Below, piece after piece: positions 7,204 through 13,863 of a stretch of DNA of 37,642 nucleotides. Under the pieces are notes generated by a model. The model did not search any database. It worked only from the letters and a program-made list of their open reading frames with translations, and was not told where the DNA came from. Origin of the DNA: Fusobacteriaceae bacterium (lineage in GTDB: Bacteria; Fusobacteriota; Fusobacteriia; Fusobacteriales; Fusobacteriaceae). The stretch's first letter is position 1. The number at the start of each line of letters is the position of its first letter. The DNA is taken from NCBI GenBank assembly GCA_031289425.1, contig JAITPM010000106.1, positions 1 to 37,642 of the forward strand. The letters run 5' to 3'. The position numbers were made by a program, and so were the translations under genes.

Positions 7204-8219
7204 AAGCAAATATACTAGTATGTGGAAAAACCGATGTAGGAAAGACTACTCTTATCAAAGCCGTGACTCAATTGGGAACTGTCCCAGATTCTGCCGTTGA
7301 CCACAGTAAACCAAAAACAAAGGAATTTGATATTTACGAAACCGACATAGCAAATTTCATTGATGCCGAAGGAATGGAACCGGGACAAACAATCAATGAT
7401 TACGCTGAATCCATAAAAGAGAAAATAATAAATAATCTAAAGACAGCATCAGAGGAAAATTTGATTCACAATATTTGGTACTGTATTGATGGTAGTAGCA
7501 ATGGAATTAAAAGTGCTGATGCCAATTTTCTTAGGACGTTCAATGATAAGACCTTAGTTGTATTAACAAAATCTGAAAAAATGCGAAAAAGTCAGTTTGA
7601 TAATTTGGTAGAAGACTTAGAAGAATTGGTTCCAAAAGAACAAATAATCATTGTATCCAGTGCACATAAGACCGGTTTGAAAAAATTGCTTGATAAGGCA
7701 TTATATCTATGCGAGCAATCTATGAATGGGACAAAGGAAGAAATTCAATTTTTTGCTAGTCGTTGGGATAATTATTATAGTAACATGGTAAATAGATGGA
7801 AAGACAAAGCAAATGCCGAAGCTGATGAGTGTATTAAGTGGGGAGCAGGTCGTGCAGCGGCAATTGCGTTTATACCGCTACCTTTGGCAGATATAGGGCC
7901 TCTTATAGCCAATGAAGCATATATGATCCATAGACTTGCAGGTATTTATGGATATGCTGCTGATAAATCAATTATTGCGATGTTAGGTGGCGTTGCAGGA
8001 GGAAGTTTCGCTGGGAAATTCTTGGCAAGTTTTTTACCTGGATTAAAGATAGCTATCGCTGCAGGAGTGACTTATGGAGTGGGAAAAGCGGCAAAAGCAT
8101 ACTTTGAATCAGATATGAGCTTAGGTATAGATGCGTTGAAAGAAAAATTCAAACTAGGGGAAAAAGAATCAAAAACTACTGATTGGGAGAAAAATAAGGT
8201 TGATGATGATGAATTATAA
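7200..8219 (+). CDS. GTPase with C-terminal DUF697-like domain, subfamily B copy 2
   Basis: 339 residues, close to the protein at 4084 (roughly four residues in five by eye). G1 is GKTDVGKT at 9-16, G3 is DAEG, the block corresponding to WFCID is IWYCID, and the G4 position reads TKSE, again with Glu for Asp. A G5-like SSAHKTG is visible. The DUF697-type region carries PLPLADIGP, LAGIYGYAADKS, GGVAGGSFAGK and FLPGL. The C-terminus differs from copy 1 because of one extra base in the A-rich stretch near 8188-8194; after it the DNA still resembles the sister gene, but the frame ends 11 residues early as NKVDDDEL. AAGGAGG lies upstream of the start. Probably functional as a GTP-binding protein; role unknown. 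Confidence 0.85.
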   Translation: MKANILVCGKTDVGKTTLIKAVTQLGTVPDSAVDHSKPKTKEFDIYETDIANFIDAEGMEPGQTINDYAESIKEKIINNLKTASEENLIHNIWYCIDGSSNGIKSADANFLRTFNDKTLVVLTKSEKMRKSQFDNLVEDLEELVPKEQIIIVSSAHKTGLKKLLDKALYLCEQSMNGTKEEIQFFASRWDNYYSNMVNRWKDKANAEADECIKWGAGRAAAIAFIPLPLADIGPLIANEAYMIHRLAGIYGYAADKSIIAMLGGVAGGSFAGKFLASFLPGLKIAIAAGVTYGVGKAAKAYFESDMSLGIDALKEKFKLGEKESKTTDWEKNKVDDDEL

Positions 8220-8269
8220 ATAATTTTACAAAACGATACACAATCACAAGAATACAGAGGAGTAAATAT

Positions 8270-8497
8270 ATGTTTAAGAAATTAATTCAACATGGAAATG
8301 ATTTAGCATTGATCATTGATAAACCTATCATAGAAATGTTGAATATAGATAGTTAGACAATATTTGAAATAACTACTGATGGTAAAAACTTGATACTTTC
8401 TCCACAAATTGGAAATAATCAGGAAAAAAATATTACGGAATCATTGGAAAAAATTAATAAAAAGTATAAAAATGTTTTAAAAAAGCTGGATGAATAA
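8270..8497 (+). pseudogene. AbrB/MazE-like antitoxin with an internal amber stop
   Basis: ATG at 8270 with ribosome-binding site GAGGAG opens MFKKLIQHGNDLALIIDKP, followed by IIEMLNIDS. That is the swapped-hairpin DNA-binding pattern of AbrB/MazE/SpoVT-type antitoxins (KL.khGNS.alvIdk..le.l.id). A TAG at 8354-8356 interrupts it, most simply from CAG. The frame then continues TIFEITTDGKNLILSPQ to TAA at 8495-8497, which completes a domain of normal length (about 75 codons). A truncated Doc toxin follows directly, so this is one half of a dead toxin-antitoxin pair. Readthrough of the amber codon cannot be excluded. Confidence 0.75.
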
Positions 8498-8499
8498 AA

Positions 8500-8640
8500 A
8501 TTATTAGGTTTTTAAAATTATCTGAAATTTTAATTATTTTAAAAGATCAAATAAGTAATTATGGTGGGAAATATGGTGTAAGAGACTTAAACTTATTAAG
8601 CTCCGCAATATATGTACCACAATCAGGCACATGTAACTAA
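8500..8640 (+). pseudogene. Truncated Doc/Fic-family toxin
   Basis: Starting just after the antitoxin stop, the frame reads IIRFLKLSEILIILKDQIS, then NYGGKYGVRDLNLLSSAIYVPQ, and ends at TAA 8638-8640. This matches the N-terminal part of Doc-type proteins (GG..GiRD..lLesAl..Pq). No ATG is present and the rest of the protein, including the Fic HxFx(D/E)GNKR active site, is missing, so it cannot be active. Type II antitoxin-toxin order is preserved. The break lies just before the ribosome-binding site of the LprI-like gene. Confidence 0.7.
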
Positions 8641-8662
8641 ATAAAAAGAGGAGAATGTTATT

Positions 8663-9076
8663 ATGAAAAAATTGATGTTTTTAATCATGTTCATCATTGG
8701 AAGTACTATTTTTGCAAGCTATACTGAAAACTTGACAGAAAGAATGTCTTTAGTAGAAGAGAAAATACAAAAAGTATACGATAAACCAAATGTCACTGAT
8801 GCTGAGATGACAAAAGCTTGTGAGTTAGGTAGAAAAGCTTGGGATAATGAATTAAATACCGTCTATCAATTGCTTATGAAAAAACTTTCAAAAGAATATC
8901 AAGAATTATTAAGAAAAGAAGAAAGACAATGGATAAAGGATAGAGATAAAGCAGCCAAAGAAGCCGGAGATGAATTCAAAGGCGGAACATTGGAACCGCT
9001 TATAATTACATCAACTCTTTTGGAAGAAACTAAAGCGAGAACCATACAATTGGCAGAAATGTATGATTCTTTTTGA
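8663..9076 (+). CDS. Exported LprI/DUF1311-like protein
   Basis: 137 residues with a signal peptide (MKKLMFLIMFIIGSTIFAS, no lipobox). The mature part fits the LprI/DUF1311 pattern: a Trp followed by LNTVYQLLMKKLS, then LRKEERQWIKDRDKAAKEA, GGTLEPL, and a final TKARTIQL. Family members occur in the periplasm or as lipoproteins, and some inhibit lysozyme. Only one Cys remains (KACELG), so the usual disulphide is absent. GAGGAG precedes the ATG. Partial copies of its 5' end lie in front of GTPase copies 4 and 5, linking it to the GTPase array. Lysozyme inhibition is not shown by the sequence. Confidence 0.75.
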   Translation: MKKLMFLIMFIIGSTIFASYTENLTERMSLVEEKIQKVYDKPNVTDAEMTKACELGRKAWDNELNTVYQLLMKKLSKEYQELLRKEERQWIKDRDKAAKEAGDEFKGGTLEPLIITSTLLEETKARTIQLAEMYDSF

Positions 9077-9119
9077 GATGTTTTTAAAGGATAAAATATG
9101 TTTTATATAAATTTTGCTT

Positions 9120-9177
9120 AACAAAATATGATATCAATTTTGCTATACTTACTGCAAAATCGATATCATATTTTGTT
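9120..9177. repeat. 24-bp inverted repeat upstream of the DUF4143 ATPase
   Basis: Arms 9120-9143 and 9154-9177 are reverse complements at 23 of 24 positions around a 10-base spacer. Each arm contains GATATC and CAAAAT/ATTTTG, so each is itself partly palindromic. The right arm ends inside the -35 box at 9176. The predicted transcript starts at about 9211, downstream of the repeat, so for the ATPase gene it acts as DNA, most simply an operator. It could also fold in the read-through RNA from the LprI-like gene and act as a terminator. Confidence 0.85.
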
Positions 9178-9204
9178 GACATATCAAATTCCCTATAGTA
9201 TACT
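9176..9204 (+). promoter_or_regulatory. Strong sigma-70 promoter of the DUF4143 ATPase
   Basis: TTGACA (9176-9181) and TATACT (9199-9204) are spaced 17 bp. A short leader with AAGGAGG follows before the ATG at 9227. The -35 overlaps the right arm of the inverted repeat at 9120-9177. Confidence 0.8.
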
Positions 9205-9226
9205 GTAAAGTGTAAGGAGGTTCAGT

Positions 9227-10516
9227 ATGCAAAGGTTATTGATGGAAAAACTTATAGAATGGAAAAATAACGCTGATAAAAAACCACTGATTGTCAGAGG
9301 TGTCCGTCAGTGTGGCAAGACTTATCTCTTGCAGGAATTCGGCAAAACATACTATGATGACGTTGTATATTTCAATTTCGAAGATACACCTCAAATATGT
9401 GAAACATTTGAGCGAGATTTGCATCCTCAACGGATTCTTAAAGAACTCAGTATTTTGCGAAACAAAACTATTGAACCCCACAAAACACTTATTATATTTG
9501 ATGAAATCCAACTTTGTGGTAAAGCATTGACTGCACTGAAATATTTTTATGAGAACACGCCGGAATATCATATTGTTTGCGCCGGCTCTCTTTTAGGTAT
9601 AGCATTAACCAAAAAAACTTCAGTTCCTGTTGGTAAGGTGGAATTTTTGACTCTTCACCCCTTGAATTTTTATGAGTTTTTGCTTGCAAATGGTAAAAAA
9701 TTATTAGTAGAAAATCTGAAAGAAGATAGTAAATTGACAGGGATATTTTCAGGAGAATTGAGAGAAAAATTATTGGATTTTTATATTGTTGGCGGTATGC
9801 CGGAAGCAGTCAAAACATGGATAGAAAGTAGGTATAACATTGAAAAAATAGAAGAAGTATTGTCTCGTATTCTGGACAGCTATCTTGTGGATTTTGCTAA
9901 ATACGCCCCCACGAAAGATTTCCCAAAACTTTTGGCTATATGGCGTTCAATCCCAAACCAACTTGCAAAGGAAAACAGTAAATTCATTTTCAGTCAAGTG
10001 AAGGATAGTTGGCGAGCAAAGGATTTGGAAGATGCAGTAGAATGGTTGATCGAAGCAGGACTTGTGTATAAGGTCGAAAAAATTGAAAAGCCGTTTATCC
10101 CTATATCTGCTTATGCAGATCACACTTTTTTTAAGTTGTATATGTGCGATGTAGGGTTATTGCGAAAGATGGCGGGCTTACCACCGAGTGTGATTTATGA
10201 TAAGAATAAGGCTTATACAGAATTTAAAGGTTCGTTATCAGAAAACTATGTGTTGTGTGAGTTAATGAATCTTTATCGGGAGACTCCCTTTTATTGGAAA
10301 TCAGGCAATAAAGCAGAGGTTGATTTTGTAATACAGGATGATGCTGATATTATACCGATTGAGGTCAAGGCTGAGCGAGCGACTCATGCCCATTCTATTA
10401 CGGAATATTGCAAAAAGTACCAACCACGAAAGTCCTTTGTTACTTCGATGGAAACAAAAGAGGGAACTATTCCGCTTTATATGATGTGGAGATTCAAGGA
10501 ATATTTAAAAGAATAA
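9227..10516 (+). CDS. AAA-type ATPase with DUF4143 domain
   Basis: 429 residues. The N-terminal AAA_14 ATPase has Walker A GVRQCGKT (25-32) and Walker B IIFDEIQ (89-95). The C-terminal DUF4143 region has a nuclease-like EVDFV (Asp366) and IEVKA (Glu379, Lys381), a PD-(D/E)xK-type arrangement, after KSGNK. Length is normal and all motifs are intact. The gene is visibly richer in G+C than its neighbours, which suggests acquisition by transfer. It is monocistronic behind its own strong promoter and a large inverted repeat. Proteins of this family are widespread in mobile and accessory regions; their cellular role is not established. Confidence 0.9.
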   Translation: MQRLLMEKLIEWKNNADKKPLIVRGVRQCGKTYLLQEFGKTYYDDVVYFNFEDTPQICETFERDLHPQRILKELSILRNKTIEPHKTLIIFDEIQLCGKALTALKYFYENTPEYHIVCAGSLLGIALTKKTSVPVGKVEFLTLHPLNFYEFLLANGKKLLVENLKEDSKLTGIFSGELREKLLDFYIVGGMPEAVKTWIESRYNIEKIEEVLSRILDSYLVDFAKYAPTKDFPKLLAIWRSIPNQLAKENSKFIFSQVKDSWRAKDLEDAVEWLIEAGLVYKVEKIEKPFIPISAYADHTFFKLYMCDVGLLRKMAGLPPSVIYDKNKAYTEFKGSLSENYVLCELMNLYRETPFYWKSGNKAEVDFVIQDDADIIPIEVKAERATHAHSITEYCKKYQPRKSFVTSMETKEGTIPLYMMWRFKEYLKE

Positions 10517-10553
10517 GGGATTGATTTTTTGATAAAAAATAAGGCTAATTTTA

Positions 10554-11022
10554 CTATAATTCCTTATACCTAACTTTCAATTCCTTCCCATGAAATGCGA
10601 TTGCAATCCCTAATATATTCTTTACACCTTTTTTGGATAAAAAAGTCCCATATTTTTTATCATCTATCTGTTTTATAGCATCATCCAATTTTTTTTCAAG
10701 ATTTCCCTCTGAATCAACTACTTTAAATTCAAATAGATACCCCATTCTTTCTATATTTTTTGGTTCTAATATCATTTTCTAATTTATATTCTTTTAACGC
10801 ATTATCAACTTCTTGTTCAGATAATCCAAAATAATTTTCGTAGTCTCTATTCAAAATTGTATCTACAGCAAGGTTATTGAGCCCAGAAAAAATACCTTCT
10901 TTTGAAATTTGCATTATCCCTGTCATTACAGCAAATTGCAAGTATTCATTATCTTTCAAAGCAGAACTATAAAAATTCTTAAAAAAATCTATGGCTTCAT
11001 CATAGTACTTATTTGCTTTAGT
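10554..11022 (-). pseudogene. Internally deleted remnant of an AAA-ATPase/DUF1703 protein
   Basis: On the minus strand the frame runs from about 11022 as KANKYYDEAIDFFKNFYSS, then LQFAVMTGIMQISKEGIFSGLNN and FGLSEQEVDNALKEY. This is the mid-part of AAA-ATPase-like (PF09820) proteins. Near 10775 it jumps, in another frame, to MILEPKN, YLFEFKVVD and GKELKVRYKEL, which is the extreme C-terminal DUF1703 nuclease-like end. The N-terminal ATPase and a large central block are missing. The remnant converges on the DUF4143 gene; both families are common accessory genes. Confidence 0.75.
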
Positions 11023-11123
11023 TTATTATATACTACATATCAGGTTCTTTCAATATTTATTTTTAAAATTCTTTATTATACAGACAAAGGTAATAAAATT
11101 TTGGTATATGTCCATATTTTCAT

Positions 11124-11152
11124 TTGACATCACTCAAAATTGATGATATTAT
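11124..11152 (+). promoter_or_regulatory. Promoter of the heptose-phosphate kinase gene
   Basis: TTGACA (11124-11129) and TATTAT (11147-11152) are spaced 17 bp, about 50 bases upstream of the ATG at 11205. A TATAAT at 11150-11155 overlaps but would be 20 bp from the -35. This is the start of the conserved housekeeping part of the window. Confidence 0.65.
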
Positions 11153-11204
11153 AATAGAAGTTATTCCCAGATAATATATCAAAATTAATAATTAGGAGTC
11201 TTCT

Positions 11205-12200
11205 ATGAAAACAAATTCCAAATTTATTGAAATAATAAAAAATCAATTTCCATTGAAAAAAATACTGGTCTTGGGAGATATTATGGTGGATAAATACACT
11301 ATAGGAAAAGTAGATAGAATATCTCCGGAAGCCCCCATTCCAATAATTGAATTTGAAGAGAGTAAATTAACTGCGGGGGGAGCATCAAACGTAACTAATA
11401 ATCTCGTATCTTTGGGGTGTAAAGTCATGTTATCAGGAACAGCAGCCGAAGATGAATATGGTGATTGGGTTAGGAAATATATGGAAAGTAAAGGTATAGA
11501 TGTAGGTGGGATAATATCAGAGGAAGGGAGACCTACGACTTTAAAGGAAAGATTCGCTACTAAAAGTCAGCAATTATTCAGAGTTGATAGAGAAAGAAAT
11601 GATGTCATAAAAAAGGAGACACAAGATAAAATCTTCTCATATTTAGAATCAGTTATAAAAGATTTGGACGCTGTCCTTTTGTCGGACTATAAAAAAGGAG
11701 TTCTTTCATCCTATGATTTTGTACAGAAAATAATTGCTCTTTGTAATAAAAATAATGTATCTGTAACAATAGATTCAAAAAGCAGTACTATCAGTGCATT
11801 TAAGAATGCTACTTTTGTAAAACCAAATAATCTAGAATTGGAACAAGCCGTAAATATTAAGATAATTGACGATGAGACTTTAAATATAGCAGGAAATATG
11901 TATTTAAAATCTTCTGGGGCAAAATATTTAATAGTGACAAGAGGAGATAAAGGAATCTCTGTCTTCAGTAACAATGAAGAAAGGAAAGATTTTTCTTCAA
12001 AAGCTTTACAGGTTTATGATGTGACAGGAGCGGGTGACACTGTGATAAGTACTATAACTTTGGGCATAGTGAGCGGACTTTCTCTTTATGATGCCACAGT
12101 TTTGGGGAATCTGGCAGCAAGTGTTGTGATAAGTAAAAAAGGGACAGCCACAGTGAATCAAGAGGAATTGATCAATAGAATTAAAGAAGAGAAAGTATGA
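11205..12200 (+). CDS. rfaE1: D-glycero-beta-D-manno-heptose-7-phosphate kinase (HldE N-terminal domain type)
   Basis: 331 residues of the PfkB/ribokinase fold. It has GDIMVDKY near the N-terminus, RISPEAPIPI, AGGASNV (57-63) and the catalytic VTGAGDTV block with Asp278 as general base. The PEAPIP and AGGA.NVA-like motifs are characteristic of RfaE domain I, which phosphorylates heptose 7-phosphate at C1 in ADP-heptose synthesis for the LPS inner core. The C-terminal nucleotidyltransferase domain of bifunctional HldE is absent, so a separate rfaE2/hldC gene is expected elsewhere. The start has an AGGAG site. Confidence 0.85.
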   Translation: MKTNSKFIEIIKNQFPLKKILVLGDIMVDKYTIGKVDRISPEAPIPIIEFEESKLTAGGASNVTNNLVSLGCKVMLSGTAAEDEYGDWVRKYMESKGIDVGGIISEEGRPTTLKERFATKSQQLFRVDRERNDVIKKETQDKIFSYLESVIKDLDAVLLSDYKKGVLSSYDFVQKIIALCNKNNVSVTIDSKSSTISAFKNATFVKPNNLELEQAVNIKIIDDETLNIAGNMYLKSSGAKYLIVTRGDKGISVFSNNEERKDFSSKALQVYDVTGAGDTVISTITLGIVSGLSLYDATVLGNLAASVVISKKGTATVNQEELINRIKEEKV

Positions 12201-12217
12201 CCCTTATTGTTATTTAT

Positions 12218-12246
12218 TTGATAAAAAATAAATATAATGTTATAAT
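12218..12246 (+). promoter_or_regulatory. Promoter of the CobS-like gene
   Basis: TTGATA (12218-12223) and a perfect TATAAT (12241-12246) are spaced 17 bp, some 50 bases before the ATG at 12297. No cobalamin riboswitch-like structure is evident in the short leader. Confidence 0.75.
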
Positions 12247-12296
12247 AGCAATAGGTACATTTTTAGATTTTATATCTTCAAAGGTGGAGGATTTTA

Positions 12297-13085
12297 ATGG
12301 ACGGAATAATACTTCTTTTTAAATTTATGACTAGATTTCCTATTTTTAAATCTTCAAAGGATAATGATGAAGAATTAGGAAAAAGTATAAAATATTTTCC
12401 CGTTGTAGGAATTGTAATAGGTATAGTATTATATCTATTTTATAGTATATTAAATGTTCTTTTTCATTTTAATTATTTAATTATTGCTGCTATTTTAGTA
12501 TCAATAGAAATAATAATAACGGGTGGGATACACTTTGTGGGATTATCTGTAACTTTTGACAGCATCTTCAAATACAGGAGTAAACAGAAGATGTTGGACA
12601 TGATGAAGGAAACCACACTTGGAGCCAATGGAGTGATGGTTCTAATAGCAACCATATTTTTGAAAATTTTATTTATATCAAGTTTTATCGTAAAAGAGCC
12701 TTTTATTATATTAATAATGCCGGTTATAAGCAGATTAAATAGTGTTATAAATTGTGCCTTTATAAATGGTGCCAAAAATACAGGAAAAGCCAAGTTATTT
12801 GCTGATAATACTTCAGTTCATGAGCTTACTTTGAGTACGATTATTACTTTTGCATACATAGTTATTGTATCCATATTTAAATTAACTTTTGAAAAATATA
12901 GCTTTTATGTATTTTTCCTTATTTTAATTTCACCTATAATCACAGTATTTTTGGGGTATATATATGGTAAGTGGATGAAAATACGTATTGGCGGTATAAC
13001 CGGTTATACATTGGGAGCTGTCATAGAATTAAGCGAATTAGTATTTTTATTTTTTTCTTATATATCATTAATGAGAATAAAATAA
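12297..13085 (+). CDS. CobS-like membrane protein with altered active-site motif
   Basis: 262 residues, multi-pass, with the CobS layout: FKFMTRFPI at 8-16, YFPVVGIVIG at 33-42, GGIHFVGLSVTFDS at 76-89 and GANGV at 109-113. CobS joins adenosylcobinamide-GDP to alpha-ribazole. However, the canonical GG.HLDGLADT.D motif has lost two acidic residues (Val81 and Val85 in place of Asp), keeping only Asp88. The usual IMRDSR.G is MKETTLG here. No other cobalamin gene is nearby. It may be a divergent CobS or a relative acting on another substrate. AGGTGGAGG precedes the start. Confidence 0.7.
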   Translation: MDGIILLFKFMTRFPIFKSSKDNDEELGKSIKYFPVVGIVIGIVLYLFYSILNVLFHFNYLIIAAILVSIEIIITGGIHFVGLSVTFDSIFKYRSKQKMLDMMKETTLGANGVMVLIATIFLKILFISSFIVKEPFIILIMPVISRLNSVINCAFINGAKNTGKAKLFADNTSVHELTLSTIITFAYIVIVSIFKLTFEKYSFYVFFLILISPIITVFLGYIYGKWMKIRIGGITGYTLGAVIELSELVFLFFSYISLMRIK

Positions 13086-13162
13086 ATTTGTGTCTATATC
13101 GAATATGAATTCTATTGTAGGGTAAGATTCTTTAATAAATAAAAATGGGTCAGGGTGAAATA

Positions 13163-13849
13163 ATGGGTGAATTTAGTAATAAAGGTCATAGGGAAAGATT
13201 GCGAGAAAAATATAAAAATGGTGGATATAAGGGATTTTTAGACTATGAAATAATCGAATTTTTACTGACATATGCTATAGACAGACGTGATGTAAAGCCT
13301 GTCGCCAAAGAATTATTGTCAAAATTTCAATCTATAGAAAATATTTTAAAAGCGGATTCTTTTGAACTTATGAAAATAGAAGGGATAGGGAATTCGACTA
13401 GTCTATTCTTAAATTTAATTGGGGATATTGCAACAAAAATTTATGAGGATAAAATTATTGATAAAGACATAACGACTATAGGTAGCAAAGCTGATTTGTT
13501 GTCTTATTTAAGAGGAAATATCGCATTTAATGCTGCTGAACAATTTATGGTAATGTATTTGGACACAAGGAACCATATTATTATTAACGAAGTATTGTTC
13601 AAAGGAACAATTGATAAAAGTACGATTTATCCACGGGAGATATTGGCAAATATATTCAGATATGGAGCAAAATCTATTATATTTGCTCATAATCATCCAT
13701 CTGGAAATGAGGATCCTTCTAAAAAAGATGTTGATTTTACTGCTAAAGTTTACAATATCTTGAATGAGTTTGATATAAAACTTATAGATCACATTATAAT
13801 TACAAAAGATTCATATTTTAGCTTTTTAGAATGTGGATTATTAAAATAA
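13163..13849 (+). CDS. radC: RadC family JAB/MPN domain protein (UPF0758)
   Basis: 228 residues from the preferred start. N-terminal helix-hairpin-helix-like part (IEGIGNSTSLFL) and C-terminal JAMM metalloprotease-like motif HNHPSGNEDPSKKD with the expected His, His and Asp ligands; it ends FLECGLL as usual for the family. An earlier in-frame ATG at 13145 has no ribosome-binding site, whereas the ATG at 13163 follows AGGGTGA and gives the standard GHRERLREKY opening, so I chose 13163. Despite the name, a direct role in DNA repair is not established. Confidence 0.9.
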   Translation: MGEFSNKGHRERLREKYKNGGYKGFLDYEIIEFLLTYAIDRRDVKPVAKELLSKFQSIENILKADSFELMKIEGIGNSTSLFLNLIGDIATKIYEDKIIDKDITTIGSKADLLSYLRGNIAFNAAEQFMVMYLDTRNHIIINEVLFKGTIDKSTIYPREILANIFRYGAKSIIFAHNHPSGNEDPSKKDVDFTAKVYNILNEFDIKLIDHIIITKDSYFSFLECGLLK

Positions 13850-13863
13850 ATTGGAGGAAAAAA

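Noticed and set aside
8354-8356. Stop-codon recoding (TAG as sense) in the island
   Set aside because: Neighbouring broken genes carry TAA and frameshifts too, and intact genes use normal stops, so ordinary decay explains it better.
10909-11127. 72-codon plus-strand frame rich in Ile/Leu/Tyr
   Set aside because: Lies opposite the DUF1703 remnant and runs through the promoter region of the next gene; no ribosome-binding site.
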